Of a stretch of 33,556 nt of DNA, positions 18,455-27,627 are shown piece after piece. Position numbers and translations under genes: made by a program. The notes below the pieces were generated by a model that did not search any database, was not told the origin of the DNA, and saw only the letters and a list, made by a program, of their open reading frames with translations. This DNA is from Limosilactobacillus sp. (GTDB taxonomy: Bacteria > Bacillota > Bacilli > Lactobacillales > Lactobacillaceae), in contig JAUMUE010000019.1 in the NCBI GenBank assembly GCA_030530845.1, positions 1-33,556 on the forward strand, read 5' to 3'. How positions within the stretch are numbered: the first letter of the stretch is position 1; every line of letters begins with the position of its first letter.

Positions 18455-18973
18455 TTAGAATTCCATCAACGTCTTTACGTCGTAGCCCTTCAGCTTGTCG
18501 CGACCATTGAGATCCTTCAAGTCAATCAAGAAGGCACAACCTACAACGACACCACCCATTTCTTCTACCATTTGGATAGTAGCGGAGATCGTACCACCAG
18601 TAGCCAAGAGGTCATCTACTACGAGGACGCGTTGGCCAGGCTTGATTGAGTCGTCTTCCATTTGAAGAGTAGCGGTACCGTATTCCAAATTGTAAGTAGC
18701 ACTTACAGCTGGACGTGGGAGCTTACCCTTCTTACGTGCTGGTGCAAAACCTACACCTAACTGGCTGGCGATTGGGCAACCAACGATGAACCCACGAGCT
18801 TCAGGTCCTACAACCATGTCCACTCCCTTGTTCTTAGCGTAATCTACTAATTCGCCAATTGCTTGCGTGTAGGCCTCGCCATCAGCCATCAGTGGAAGGA
18901 TGTCACGGAAGATAATGCCCTTTTCTGGGTAATCTGGAACACTTTCCACGTATTTATAAAGGTCTAAAGTCAT
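18455..18973 (-). CDS. apt: Adenine phosphoribosyltransferase
   Basis: Salvages adenine with PRPP to AMP. Using the ATG at 18973 it has 172 residues, the standard length, starting [19 protein letters not shown]. The PRPP-binding motif [13 protein letters not shown] lies in the C-terminal half, and [14 protein letters not shown] in the middle is typical. The frame is open to 19021, overlapping the end of recJ, but that part lacks similarity to the family. The best Shine-Dalgarno (AAAGGAG) is 12 bases from the ATG, which is rather far. It lies 23 bases after recJ, as in many lactobacilli. Confidence 0.95.
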   Translation of the reverse strand: MTLDLYKYVESVPDYPEKGIIFRDILPLMADGEAYTQAIGELVDYAKNKGVDMVVGPEARGFIVGCPIASQLGVGFAPARKKGKLPRPAVSATYNLEYGTATLQMEDDSIKPGQRVLVVDDLLATGGTISATIQMVEEMGGVVVGCAFLIDLKDLNGRDKLKGYDVKTLMEF

Positions 18974-18996
18974 CTCAGAAATTGTCTCCTTTAATT

Positions 18997-21306
18997 CTAT
19001 GACAAGCACTGCATAACCCATTTTGACAGGGTCGCTGCGTCGCTAAACAGTAAGGTCTGTTCGACTTCGTAGCGTGCAAGTTGTGCTTGATAATGATCAG
19101 TTTGCTTTAAATCGGCCTTGGTAACACCTTCGACCAGATTTAAAAGTCCATCTTCTATTTTAACAAATCCAACCTCAGAAAACACGTCAATCATCAAATT
19201 TAATCGAACTTCATTAATTCTTAATTGCCGGCTCATCGCTTCCCGTTGGATTGGCCACTTAATATTTTTGTATTGACTTAAGAAACGGTACAGGGCCGCA
19301 AAGTCGTCACGGGTCGGCATCCCCGCCAAATAAATACTATCCGTTTCATACAATAGCAGACGGATCGTCGATGGCAAGTCGGTGTCACCCGCAAAGATTT
19401 CCTTGAACAGGTCCAGTTGTGGCGGACAATCAACCACTGTGATGTTATCCCCCGCAAAGTCAACCGCTCGCGCCTCTTCTGGAGACAGCGCATGACCGGC
19501 TTCCACGTGGGGCGCAATGTTGGCACGGAGGCGTTGGTCAGCGACGACATAGTAACCACCCATCTCAAAGTGTTGTGGCGTCAGGTGGTTCGTCCGTTGA
19601 TCCAGGATAACCGTCCCGCCGATTTGGATGTCGACCAGCATTAATTGTACTGACCGTCTACCGTGCCACTCGTTGATGCTGAGCGTGACCAGGATGTCGA
19701 TGTCGGCACCCTGACCATTTAACATCGGCGCCAGGTTACCCTTACCGAATGCGACAACCGCGATTGGACCGAGGTTAAATTTCAGGTGGGAATTATCCTT
19801 ACCCATCGTCTTCACGTTGGTAGGCGCAATCCCCTTCAGTTCAAAGACTGGCTGCTCGTTGCCCGGACCAAATGGACCAAGCTGTTGCACTTCCTGGTAG
19901 AGCTGTTCATTGATCTCGCCGGCGACCAGGTGTCCGTCCACGCGCATCTTACTGCGTTCTTGGCCAGAAAAACCTTGGTTGCTGGCTTCCTGTGCTAAGG
20001 CGTCACGGAGGTCATGCAGTTTATCGGCCTCAAATGAGAGTCCACAGGCTGCGGGGTGACCACCGAATGCTACGAAGAGGTCCCGATGTGGATTAAGTGC
20101 GTCAAAGAGGTTGAAGCCGTCAATGCTCCGTCCAGAGGCCTTGGCAACTGTATCTCCGTCGTTAACACCTGCGACAATGGTTGGCTTACCGGTTTCTTCC
20201 ATAATCCGGCTGGCAACGATTCCGAGTACCCCTTGATGCCAGTTATGACCTAGGAGTACCAGGACCGGCAACTGGGAGTTTTCTTCATCGGTAGCTTGTG
20301 CGAGCGCCTCTTCCATAATGTCATCGACGTATTGGCGACGCTCCTTGTTGGCTTCTTCAACCTTGGCAGCCAACTCTTTGCCACGATCTTCATCCAGGGT
20401 GGTGAGGAGTTCAACCCCTTCCCCCGCGTTTGCGATCCGACCGAGAGCGTTCAACCGTGGTGCAATCGTGAATCCAATGTCTTGATCCGTCAACTGACTT
20501 TCATTTGCCCCTGCGAGAGAAATCAAGGCGTGTAATCCCGGCCGCATTCCCTGACGTAGGACCTGAATCCCCATTGAGATCAACGCCCGGTTTTCATCGG
20601 TCACGCCCACAACATCGGCAATTTCACCGATTGCAAGCAAGTCGAGCTGTTCTTCTGGAAATTCGTCCAAGAGCGCCCAGGCAACCTTGAAAGCAACCGC
20701 AACACCAGAGAGGTCTGGAAATGGGTAGTCACTACCAGGATAACGAGGGTGCACAATTGCCACGGCATTTGGTAGCTCTTCTGGCAATTCGTGGTGGTCG
20801 GTAATCACGACATCGACGCCCTGATCCATGACCGGATTGATGACGTCCTTACCGCTGACACCGTTGTCGACCGTAACAATTAGCTGGGTGCCACTCTCAA
20901 TAATCCGTTGGTAGGCATCGGCGTTGGGACCGTAACCATCCTTAAAGCGGTCCGGAATATAGTAATCAACGTTGGCGCCAATCCCGTTCAAGGCTTCGTA
21001 CATCACAGAAGTACTGGTGATCCCATCTGCGTCGTAGTCACCGTAGATCGTAATCTTCTCCCCATTGGCGACCGCGTCACTGATTCGCTCAACAGCCTTG
21101 TCCATATCATGCAACAAGTGCGGATCATGGACCATCTCAATGCTGGGTTTCAAGAAATTTTCGGCCTGTGTGGGATCTGTCAAGCCACGTGACACCAGTA
21201 ATTTTGCCATCACCGGAGAAACGCCAAGTGAGTCTTGCAGAGCCTGAGCCTGCGTTAAATCAACCTGTGCTGACTGATCTTGCCAGTCATAATGCGCTTT
21301 AATCAT
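18997..21306 (-). CDS. recJ: Single-stranded-DNA-specific exonuclease RecJ
   Basis: A 5'-3' exonuclease on single-stranded DNA, used in recombination, mismatch and base excision repair. The 769-residue protein has the DHH-family motifs: DYDADGITS (D90, D92, D94), TVDNG, and DHH at 170-172 in [14 protein letters not shown]1 with its GGHPAACG-like motif ([12 protein letters not shown]) and an OB fold follow. The C-terminal extension of roughly 200 residues beyond the usual core is of the kind found in Bacillales and Lactobacillales RecJ. ATG at 21306 is four bases after GGAGG. It forms a pair with apt and follows a terminator that closes the SDR gene. Confidence 0.97.
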   Translation of the reverse strand: MIKAHYDWQDQSAQVDLTQAQALQDSLGVSPVMAKLLVSRGLTDPTQAENFLKPSIEMVHDPHLLHDMDKAVERISDAVANGEKITIYGDYDADGITSTSVMYEALNGIGANVDYYIPDRFKDGYGPNADAYQRIIESGTQLIVTVDNGVSGKDVINPVMDQGVDVVITDHHELPEELPNAVAIVHPRYPGSDYPFPDLSGVAVAFKVAWALLDEFPEEQLDLLAIGEIADVVGVTDENRALISMGIQVLRQGMRPGLHALISLAGANESQLTDQDIGFTIAPRLNALGRIANAGEGVELLTTLDEDRGKELAAKVEEANKERRQYVDDIMEEALAQATDEENSQLPVLVLLGHNWHQGVLGIVASRIMEETGKPTIVAGVNDGDTVAKASGRSIDGFNLFDALNPHRDLFVAFGGHPAACGLSFEADKLHDLRDALAQEASNQGFSGQERSKMRVDGHLVAGEINEQLYQEVQQLGPFGPGNEQPVFELKGIAPTNVKTMGKDNSHLKFNLGPIAVVAFGKGNLAPMLNGQGADIDILVTLSINEWHGRRSVQLMLVDIQIGGTVILDQRTNHLTPQHFEMGGYYVVADQRLRANIAPHVEAGHALSPEEARAVDFAGDNITVVDCPPQLDLFKEIFAGDTDLPSTIRLLLYETDSIYLAGMPTRDDFAALYRFLSQYKNIKWPIQREAMSRQLRINEVRLNLMIDVFSEVGFVKIEDGLLNLVEGVTKADLKQTDHYQAQLARYEVEQTLLFSDAATLSKWVMQCLS

Positions 21307-21322
21307 TTGTCCTCCACTTCAT

Positions 21323-21359
21323 AGAAACAAGAAAGGCGTGACGAATCCGCCACTCCTTT
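21323..21359 (-). terminator. Intrinsic terminator after the SDR gene
   Basis: Minus-strand arms 21359-21348 and 21343-21332 pair at 11 of 12 positions (AAAGG outer part) around a four-base loop. CTTGTTTC follows. It lies directly after the SDR stop and shortly before recJ. Confidence 0.7.
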
Positions 21360-21360
21360 G

Positions 21361-22194
21361 TTACAGTTCACTCCTATTTTGTTGGTAATCAAAGACCTTC
21401 TTGATCGCCCAATCTCCCAGTCCTGGGACAACTTGGTAAGCCCACGCAAGGAAGGCTAAGCGACCGGGAACGTTAATTTCACGGGTTTCGTAACCGACAT
21501 TATTCCAGATTTGACGAGCCAATTCATCAACTTCGATAAACATCCATTCTGGCAAGTGACTCCGGTAGCTACCGTCCTTGTCAGCTTTGTCAAAGAATGG
21601 TGTGCGAACTGGACCAGGGTTGACCGTCAGAACTTGAACACCGTAGTCAGCGACTTCCATCCGAAGAACATTGTCGAATTGGATTACACCAGCCTTGGTA
21701 GCTGAGTAAACGGCGCTGTTTGGTGTTGGGATCTTACCACATGCAGAACCAATGTTGATAATGGCACCGTAGCCTTGGTCCATCATCTTGCGCGCCACGC
21801 ACCGACTGATATACATCAATGCCAGTAGGTTAACGTTAGTCATGGTCCCCATCGTTGCATATGATTGTTCGGCAGCTGGTGAGAATTCGGCTAATCCAGC
21901 GGCGTTAACTAAGACGTCGATGGCACCGACTTGGCTTTGAATTTCTTCTAGGACATTATCGATCTGGTCTGGTGATGTCGCGTCCATTTCAAAAGCGTAT
22001 GCAGGACGGCCTGACAGGATCAAACACTTGTCAGCAACTGCATCCAACTTTTCCTTGTCACGTGCAGTAACGACTACAATCGCACCACGGCGAGCAGCTT
22101 CCAGCGCTAAGGCCTTGCCAATGCCACTGGAACCGCCTGTGATCAGTACCACTTCATTGCGCAAAAATCTTAATGTCTTTACCCGCTTCAACAT
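21361..22194 (-). CDS. Short-chain dehydrogenase/reductase
   Basis: Classical SDR oxidoreductase of about 277 residues. Counting from the first possible start at 22200, it shows the nucleotide-binding TGGSSGIG at 21-28, NAAG near 99-102, catalytic S152 and the YSATK pair Y165 and K169. R48 in VTARDKEK suggests NADPH preference, by family rule. The second ATG (22194) is chosen because AAGGGG is eight bases upstream of it; the first is too close. It is the last gene of the obgE-rnz-SDR operon, 12 bases after rnz. The substrate cannot be told from the sequence; the conserved position in lactobacilli suggests a housekeeping role. Confidence 0.92.
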   Translation of the reverse strand: MLKRVKTLRFLRNEVVLITGGSSGIGKALALEAARRGAIVVVTARDKEKLDAVADKCLILSGRPAYAFEMDATSPDQIDNVLEEIQSQVGAIDVLVNAAGLAEFSPAAEQSYATMGTMTNVNLLALMYISRCVARKMMDQGYGAIINIGSACGKIPTPNSAVYSATKAGVIQFDNVLRMEVADYGVQVLTVNPGPVRTPFFDKADKDGSYRSHLPEWMFIEVDELARQIWNNVGYETREINVPGRLAFLAWAYQVVPGLGDWAIKKVFDYQQNRSEL

Positions 22195-22206
22195 AATCAT
22201 CGCCCC

Positions 22207-23136
22207 TTACTTATTAAAAGGAATATCTATAACATCATAATCATTGACTACCCGTGTCTCAGGGAAGACGTCACGAACTTGGTAGGCCAATTGGTATGCA
22301 GCCTTGCCAGCGTACCGTGCAGAAATATGATTGAACAGGAGGCGATTGGCACCAGCTTGCTTGGCAATTTCCGCAGCTTGGATACTTGTCGTGTGGTAGT
22401 AATTACGTGCCAGCTTGCTTTCATCCTTGGCAAAGGTACTTTCGTGAACCAGCACGTCAGCATTCTTAGCCAATTCCACGGCATTTTCGGTCCGGCGTGT
22501 GTCACCACAGATGGCAACGATCCGCCCCTTTTGTTCTTCACCGATAAAGTCCTTACCGTCAAATGTCCGACCATCTTCAAGTGTAACAGTCTTTCCGGCC
22601 TTTAATTGACCGTATACCGGACCAGATGGAATATTCAAGGCCCGTAACTTTTCAACCTGCAATTCACCAGGGTGGTCAGCTTCAACGATCCGGTAGCCAA
22701 AACAAGTAATCTTGTGGTCGAGCTTCTTAGCGATCACGGTGAAAGTCTTGTCGTGGAATATTTCGCCACCCTCTTCGATTTCAACAAAGTGCAGTGGGTA
22801 ACTCAGACGAGATTCACTGACTTGCAGCGCTGTGTTGACGAAGCGCTTGATACCAGTTGGGCCATAAATGGTCAGGGGTTCATCCCCGCCCTGGAATGAC
22901 CGTGAACTCAGCAATCCCGGCAGCCCAAAGATGTGGTCCCCATGCAGGTGGGTGATGAAGATTTTCTCGATCTTCCGTGGCCGAATTGTGGTGTTCAAGA
23001 TTTGGTGCTGAGTTGCTTCACCACAGTCAAAGAGCCAGATGGCATTTCGTTCTTCAAGCAAGCGGAGCGCAACGCTGGAAACGTTTCGTTGCTTACTTGG
23101 GGAACCGGCTCCCGTTCCTAAAAATTCAAGTTGCAT
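22207..23136 (-). CDS. rnz: Ribonuclease Z
   Basis: Metallo-beta-lactamase-fold endonuclease that cuts tRNA precursors just after the discriminator base, mainly those without an encoded CCA. The 309-residue protein has the zinc motif THLHGDH with H63, H65, D67 and H68, the same numbering as the B. subtilis enzyme. The [17 protein letters not shown] start and the exosite arm region (about 150-190) are also typical. It is 16 bases after obgE. The tRNA-Ser at 17656 in this window lacks CCA and is a natural substrate. Confidence 0.97.
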   Translation of the reverse strand: MQLEFLGTGAGSPSKQRNVSSVALRLLEERNAIWLFDCGEATQHQILNTTIRPRKIEKIFITHLHGDHIFGLPGLLSSRSFQGGDEPLTIYGPTGIKRFVNTALQVSESRLSYPLHFVEIEEGGEIFHDKTFTVIAKKLDHKITCFGYRIVEADHPGELQVEKLRALNIPSGPVYGQLKAGKTVTLEDGRTFDGKDFIGEEQKGRIVAICGDTRRTENAVELAKNADVLVHESTFAKDESKLARNYYHTTSIQAAEIAKQAGANRLLFNHISARYAGKAAYQLAYQVRDVFPETRVVNDYDVIDIPFNK

Positions 23137-23152
23137 TATTTATTCCTACCTT

Positions 23153-24475
23153 CTATTGGATAAATTCAAAGACGAACTTGCGAATTCGTACCATATCACC
23201 GTTTTGAACACCCTTTTCACGTAAGGCATCGTCCACACCCATTTGGCGCATTTGACGAGCAAACCGTAATTGACTTTGTTCGTGAGTCAGGTCGGTCATG
23301 TCAAACAGGCGCAAGAGCTTTGCACCACCCAATACCCAGGTACCATCTTCATCCATTGTGATGGTGAAGTCTGGACCTTCTTCTTCGGTGAATTCCTTAC
23401 CCGCTTCTTCGTATTCCGGCGTGAGCAATTCGTCGTGGCTAGCACTGTCAAATTCAGGAGTTTGATCAAGCAAGTCAGCAGTCAGTTGCATCAATTGTTG
23501 GACACCTTGGTGAGTAACAGCGGAAATTTCAAAAAGTGTTGGCTTATTTTCTAAGCTATCATCGTCTTCCAATTGCTTCTTGAAGATTTCCAAATTCTTG
23601 GCAGAGTTTGGTAAATCCATCTTGGTAGCAACCACCACTTGTGGACGCTTCAGCAATTCAGGGTCGTAGTTCGCCAATTCTTGGTTGATTTGGCGGTAAC
23701 GTGCAATGGCTTGATCTTCGTCTTCACTGGACATGTCAACCAGGTGTAAGAGCACCCGGGTACGTTCGATGTGACGCAGGAACTTGAGGCCAAGACCAAT
23801 TCCCTTGGAAGCACCTTCGATCAAACCAGGCATATCAGCCATTGCGAAGTCCCGACCATCTGGCAACATTACCATCCCCAGGTTAGGTACCAGGGTGGTA
23901 AATTCGTATGCAGCGATCTTTGGCTTGGCACCAGTCACAACTGAAAGCAGAGTTGACTTACCAACAGATGGGAAACCGATCAAACCAACATCAGCCAGCA
24001 TTTTCAATTCTAATTCGAGGTAACGGTCTTCACCGGGTTCACCGTTTTCGGCAATTTCCGGTGCAGGGTTCTTAGCGCTGGCGAAGTGGATGTTACCACG
24101 GCCACCGCGACCACCCTTGGCCACTACTAATTCTTGGTCCTTTTCTACCAAGTCACCGATAATCTTACCGGTATCAAGGTCACGAACCGTAGTCCCCTGT
24201 GGCACTGCGATCACAGTGTCTTCAGCGCTCGGACCGGTCATTTGCTTGCTCATACCGTTTCCACCGTTCTTAGCTTTGAAAATCCGGTGGTAGCGGAAAT
24301 CCATCAGAGTCCGCAGACCTTCATCTACTTTGAGGACGATTGAGCCACCGTGGCCACCATCACCACCAGCAGGTCCGCCGTTTGGAACGTACTTTTCACG
24401 ACGGAAGGCAACCATCCCGTCGCCCCCCTTGCCAGCATGTGCTTCAATTTTTATTTGGTCAACAAAGGTATTCAT
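23153..24475 (-). CDS. obgE: GTPase ObgE/CgtA
   Basis: Ribosome-associated GTPase for 50S maturation and stress response. The 440-residue protein has the glycine-rich Obg fold (1-160, with [16 protein letters not shown] and GGRGGRGN), the G domain with GFPSVGKST starting at G167, the switch region [10 protein letters not shown] and the base-specificity TKMD motif. An OCT domain (about 360-440) completes it. ATG at 24475 follows GGAG. A near-consensus promoter precedes it, and rnz and the SDR gene follow closely in one operon. Confidence 0.97.
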   Translation of the reverse strand: MNTFVDQIKIEAHAGKGGDGMVAFRREKYVPNGGPAGGDGGHGGSIVLKVDEGLRTLMDFRYHRIFKAKNGGNGMSKQMTGPSAEDTVIAVPQGTTVRDLDTGKIIGDLVEKDQELVVAKGGRGGRGNIHFASAKNPAPEIAENGEPGEDRYLELELKMLADVGLIGFPSVGKSTLLSVVTGAKPKIAAYEFTTLVPNLGMVMLPDGRDFAMADMPGLIEGASKGIGLGLKFLRHIERTRVLLHLVDMSSEDEDQAIARYRQINQELANYDPELLKRPQVVVATKMDLPNSAKNLEIFKKQLEDDDSLENKPTLFEISAVTHQGVQQLMQLTADLLDQTPEFDSASHDELLTPEYEEAGKEFTEEEGPDFTITMDEDGTWVLGGAKLLRLFDMTDLTHEQSQLRFARQMRQMGVDDALREKGVQNGDMVRIRKFVFEFIQ

Positions 24476-24506
24476 TCTAATTTCTCCGTTCTTCTAACAT
24501 ATATCT

Positions 24507-24535
24507 AGTATATTTGAAAAGCTAAGGTGCGTCAA
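24507..24535 (-). promoter_or_regulatory. Promoter of obgE-rnz-SDR
   Basis: TTGACG (24535-24530) and TATACT (24512-24507) on the minus strand, 17 bases apart, each match five of six consensus bases. They lie between the uvrC stop and the obgE start. Confidence 0.8.
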
Positions 24536-24537
24536 AA

Positions 24538-26349
24538 TCAATCGTGACTACTTCCTTTTGCCACTTCCGCATTCTTTTGCAGTGAAACCTTGATCAGCTG
24601 TGCGGTTGGGCGGTTGATGCCCAGTGCGTGAATGTCGTCCACGGAGGCTTGAGCAATTTTGGTGATTGATCCGTATTTCTTTAAGAGCTTCGTCCGCGTG
24701 CGTGGTCCGACACCCTTGATCTCATCTAGACGGGAGCTAAGTGAGTGCTTGGTGTGGACGTTGCGGTGGAAGGTGATGGCGAAGCGGTGCACCTCATCTT
24801 GGATCCGTTGCACGAGGTAGAATCCTTGGCTACGGGGGTTGAGGCGGACATGTTCGTCGTTGTCCCCAAACAGCAGGTCAGCGGTCTTGTGCTTGTCGTT
24901 TTTGACCATCCCAACAACGGGAATATCGAGTCCCAGTTCGTTTTCCAGAACGTCTTTGACCGCATCCATCTGAATCTGTCCCCCATCCATGAAGATCATG
25001 TCGGGCATCGGCTTGTTTTCCTTCAGTAAGCGTGTATAGCGCCGGCGGATCACTTCGCGGGTGCTGGCTGCTTCGTCGGCGTGGTCGATCACCGTGGTCA
25101 ACTTGTACTTGCGATAGAGCTTCTTGGCGGGTTCACCGTTGACGAAGACCACCATCGCACTGACCGGGTCGGCACCTTGGATGTGTGAGTGGTCAAATGC
25201 TTCAATTGTCTGGCCCTCAGGCAGTCCGAGCGCATCGGTAATTTCCTTCATCGCACCGGTCGTCTTTTGTTTGTCTAATTCCAGCAGGCGGAACTTTTCA
25301 TCGAGCGTCAAACGGGCATTTTCTGCTGCCATCTCCATCAGGTCACGCTTCTCACCCCGCTCTGGAGTCCGGACCGGAATACCGAGAATTTCACTGATTT
25401 CTTTATTTGGTAAGCCCGCCGGAAGCAGGAGTTCACGTGGCAGGATATTGTTACGCCGGTTGTAGAACTGCAAAATAAAGCTGGTCATTTCTTCGACTGC
25501 GGTGTCCACGATTGGGAAGAGTCGTTTTTCCCGCTTCATCAGCCGTGCTTGACGGATAAAGAATACCTGGATGGAAAGCCAACCCTTGTCCATATAGAAA
25601 TTAAAGAGGTCACGTGGCGTCTTATCGTTTGAAATGATCTTTTGCTTTTCAACCGTGACTTCAATGTAGTGGAGCTGGTCGCGGATTTCCGCTGCCCGCT
25701 CGAATTCAAGGCTATCGGACGCCTTTTGCATTTGTGCCGTCAGCTGTTTTTTCACGGTTGCGGTATTCCCGTTCAAGAAGGATTTGATTTGCTTAACCTG
25801 GGCCTCGTATGCGGACTCAGGAACTTCCTTGAAACAGGCTCCAAGGCATTGTCCCATGTGGTAATACAAGCATGGACGGCCCTGGTAGCCATTGCACCGC
25901 CGCAGTGGATAAACCTTCTGAATAAAGTGGACGGTTTCTTCGGCTGCGTAGACGTTTGGGTATGGACCAAAGTAGTATGCGCCATCCTTTTTAATCTGCC
26001 CAGTGATCTTGATTTGTGGATCGCGTTCATTGGTGATCTTGATGTATGGGTAACCAGTCCCCCGCTTCAGCTTGATGTTAAAGTATGGCTGATGTTTTTG
26101 GATCAGAGTGATTTCGAGCAGGAAGGATTCCTTGTTGGTTGAGGTGACGATGGTTTCAAAATCAGCGACCTCTGAGACCATCTTGGCAACCTTCCCCGTG
26201 TGACTCGACTTGAAATATGAGCGGACCCGGTTTTTCAGGTTCTTGGCCTTACCAACGTAGATGATCTGCCCGTTGATGTTTTTCATAATGTAACAACCGG
26301 GTTTGTCCGGCAGTAACGCTAACTTATGTTCAAGATATTCACTTGCCAT
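24538..26349 (-). CDS. uvrC: Excinuclease ABC subunit C
   Basis: Makes the dual incisions in nucleotide excision repair together with UvrA and UvrB. The 603-residue protein has the GIY-YIG domain for the 3' cut at the N-terminus (PGCYIMK at 17-23, IYVGKAKNLKNRV at 30-42), a cysteine-rich region in the first 200 residues, a UVR motif for UvrB contact at about 200-235, the RNase H-like domain for the 5' cut (FDHSHIQGADPVSAMV) and a helix-hairpin-helix pair at the C-terminus (IKGVGPRTRTKLLKKYGS). ATG at 26349 is close to GGAGGG. No LexA box is seen at its promoter. Confidence 0.97.
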   Translation of the reverse strand: MASEYLEHKLALLPDKPGCYIMKNINGQIIYVGKAKNLKNRVRSYFKSSHTGKVAKMVSEVADFETIVTSTNKESFLLEITLIQKHQPYFNIKLKRGTGYPYIKITNERDPQIKITGQIKKDGAYYFGPYPNVYAAEETVHFIQKVYPLRRCNGYQGRPCLYYHMGQCLGACFKEVPESAYEAQVKQIKSFLNGNTATVKKQLTAQMQKASDSLEFERAAEIRDQLHYIEVTVEKQKIISNDKTPRDLFNFYMDKGWLSIQVFFIRQARLMKREKRLFPIVDTAVEEMTSFILQFYNRRNNILPRELLLPAGLPNKEISEILGIPVRTPERGEKRDLMEMAAENARLTLDEKFRLLELDKQKTTGAMKEITDALGLPEGQTIEAFDHSHIQGADPVSAMVVFVNGEPAKKLYRKYKLTTVIDHADEAASTREVIRRRYTRLLKENKPMPDMIFMDGGQIQMDAVKDVLENELGLDIPVVGMVKNDKHKTADLLFGDNDEHVRLNPRSQGFYLVQRIQDEVHRFAITFHRNVHTKHSLSSRLDEIKGVGPRTRTKLLKKYGSITKIAQASVDDIHALGINRPTAQLIKVSLQKNAEVAKGSSHD

Positions 26350-26381
26350 CTTAACCCTCCGTACTTTATTGCTAACTATTT

Positions 26382-26411
26382 ATTATATCGGAAAAAGCAG
26401 GCCGAGGGCAA
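26382..26411 (-). promoter_or_regulatory. Promoter of uvrC
   Basis: A perfect TATAAT (26387-26382) with TTGCCC (26411-26406) 18 bases upstream on the minus strand, about 33 bases before the uvrC start. Confidence 0.6.
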
Positions 26412-26441
26412 AGAAAGTGAACGGTTTTCATGATTATTTTC

Positions 26442-26471
26442 TTGCTAGAATTTATGGGCCTATGCTAAGAT
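26442..26471 (+). promoter_or_regulatory. Promoter of the 44-codon gene
   Basis: TTGCTA (26442-26447) and TAAGAT (26466-26471) are 18 bases apart, with a TG one base before the -10 (extended -10). The start codon is 28 bases downstream. Confidence 0.55.
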
Positions 26472-26498
26472 TAGGTCAAACAAAAAGGAGCGATGAAT

Positions 26499-26633
26499 AT
26501 GGGCTTAGTATCACGGCGGAGCGAACAACTGGACCGCCTCTTCGACCAATTCGCAATTGATCCCAAGAAGAAGCAACCAGTTGAAAAGCCAAAAGACGAC
26601 AAAAAGAAAGAAACAAAGGAAGACGACAAGTAG
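26499..26633 (+). CDS. Small charged protein, 44 residues
   Basis: A short open frame with a full set of expression signals: an extended -10 promoter, AAGGAG eight bases before the ATG at 26499, and an intrinsic terminator ten bases after the stop. It begins MGLVSRRSEQLDRLFDQFAI, a likely amphipathic helix, and the second half is a highly charged Lys/Asp/Glu tail ending KEDDK. It has no membrane segment or cysteine. The start pattern is reminiscent of the tiny SPJ_0845-type proteins annotated in lactobacilli and streptococci, but I cannot confirm that. An ATG at 26493 is too close to the ribosome site. Function unknown. Confidence 0.75.
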   Translation: MGLVSRRSEQLDRLFDQFAIDPKKKQPVEKPKDDKKKETKEDDK

Positions 26634-26643
26634 TCTCTTTGCC

Positions 26644-26675
26644 AGCAGGAAGGTTAGCGCCGACCTGCTTTTTTT
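26644..26675 (+). terminator. Terminator of the 44-codon gene
   Basis: AGCAGG (26644-26649) pairs with CCTGCT (26664-26669), followed by a run of seven T. The 14-base loop may pair further (AGGT with ACCT as an alternative). Confidence 0.75.
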
Positions 26676-26680
26676 GTGCA

Positions 26681-26712
26681 CAAAAAATCGGAGGAACCTG
26701 CATCCCTCCGAT
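26681..26712 (-). terminator. Terminator after the MazG-like gene
   Basis: Minus-strand ATCGGAGG (26712-26705) pairs with CCTCCGAT (26694-26687), ten-base loop, then TTTTTTG. It ends the clpX-engB-MazG transcript. Confidence 0.85.
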
Positions 26713-26716
26713 AGTA

Positions 26717-27016
26717 TTAGTCTTGCTTGTTGAATCCACTTGGGTAACGACGATTCAGTTCTTCGATGTTATTCTTGGCAACTTCTTCAAATGGAATGTC
26801 AGCCCATTCCGCGATTTGTGAAAGGTACCAGAGAACATCACCCATTTCGTGAACGAGGTCTTCGCGGTTGAGCTTCTTGCCCTTGAAGGTGTAGCTCTTA
26901 ACCAGGTCGACTACTTGTCCACTTTCACCGGCGAGTCCCATCGCACAGTTGGTCAATACTTGTTCGTTACCGTAAAGTGTCCGCTTTGCTGCTTCTTGGT
27001 ATTCGTTAAAATCCAC
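26717..27016 (-). CDS. MazG-like nucleotide pyrophosphohydrolase
   Basis: A 99-residue all-alpha protein of the MazG superfamily, which hydrolyses nucleoside triphosphates to monophosphates and diphosphate. The metal-binding pattern EXXE..EXXD is seen as E31-S-G-Q34 and E57-M-G-D60, so the second glutamate of the first pair is glutamine here. K40, and the DVLWYLSQIAEWADI helix are as expected. The start is GTG at 27016, two bases after the engB stop, with GGGGAT upstream. It is the last gene of the clpX-engB unit and closes with a strong terminator. Substrate unknown; a house-cleaning role is inferred. Confidence 0.85.
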   Translation of the reverse strand: MDFNEYQEAAKRTLYGNEQVLTNCAMGLAGESGQVVDLVKSYTFKGKKLNREDLVHEMGDVLWYLSQIAEWADIPFEEVAKNNIEELNRRYPSGFNKQD

Positions 27017-27018
27017 TG

Positions 27019-27609
27019 CTAGTTCATCCCCGTTTGTTCTTCAATCCAATTCCACACATCGTCTTTACCGGTTTTCTTGACTGCCGAGAAGAGAACCAAT
27101 TCAGTTTGGTCATCAATCTCCAGGGTCCGGCGTACCGTACTCTCAGCACGATTCCACGCATTACCCTTGACCTTATCAATCTTGGTAGCAACGACCATGG
27201 TTGGAATGTCGTAGTAACGCAACCAACGATACATGTTGATATCGTCTTCAGTTGGTTCGTGACGCCCATCAACCAGGAGAATCACTCCCTTTAATTGATC
27301 ACGAGTGGTCAGGTACTTTTCGATCATCTTACCGAAGCGTTCCCGTTCCTTCTTGGAAACCTTGGCATAACCGTATCCTGGAACATCGACAAAGTAGAGC
27401 TTTTCTTCTACTTCATAAAAGTTCAACGTCTGGGTCTTCCCTGGCTGACTTGATGTGTGGGCATAGTTGCGCCGATTAATCAAAACATTGGTCAGTGAAG
27501 ACTTGCCGACATTTGACCGTCCCACCAAGGCAATCTCAGGATAATCGGTGTCTGGATATTGTTCAGGCTGAACCGCACTAATTGTCAAATCAACATTATG
27601 AACTTCCAT
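27019..27609 (-). CDS. engB: Ribosome biogenesis GTPase YsxC/EngB
   Basis: Essential GTPase for 50S subunit assembly. The 196-residue protein is a bare G domain: G1 GRSNVGKS at 30-38, G3 [13 protein letters not shown]4 TKIDKVKG and a G5-like [11 protein letters not shown] at 27609 follows GGGAGAG. It is 18 bases downstream of clpX, an arrangement widely kept in Firmicutes, and two bases upstream of the MazG-like gene. Confidence 0.97.
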   Translation of the reverse strand: MEVHNVDLTISAVQPEQYPDTDYPEIALVGRSNVGKSSLTNVLINRRNYAHTSSQPGKTQTLNFYEVEEKLYFVDVPGYGYAKVSKKERERFGKMIEKYLTTRDQLKGVILLVDGRHEPTEDDINMYRWLRYYDIPTMVVATKIDKVKGNAWNRAESTVRRTLEIDDQTELVLFSAVKKTGKDDVWNWIEEQTGMN

Positions 27610-27627
27610 TTTACACTCTCCCGTTAA

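Noticed and set aside
18974-19021. Longer N-terminus of Apt overlapping recJ
   Set aside because: The extra 16 residues do not match the family, and the 172-residue form is standard.
24425-24435. G-rich run at the start of obgE as a second slippage site
   Set aside because: It is only six G long and encodes the strictly conserved glycine-rich Obg loop of an essential gene.
26405-26435. Possible LexA half-site (GAACGGTTTTC-like) near uvrC
   Set aside because: The half-sites are not four bases apart and the sequence does not fit CGAAC-N4-GTTYG.
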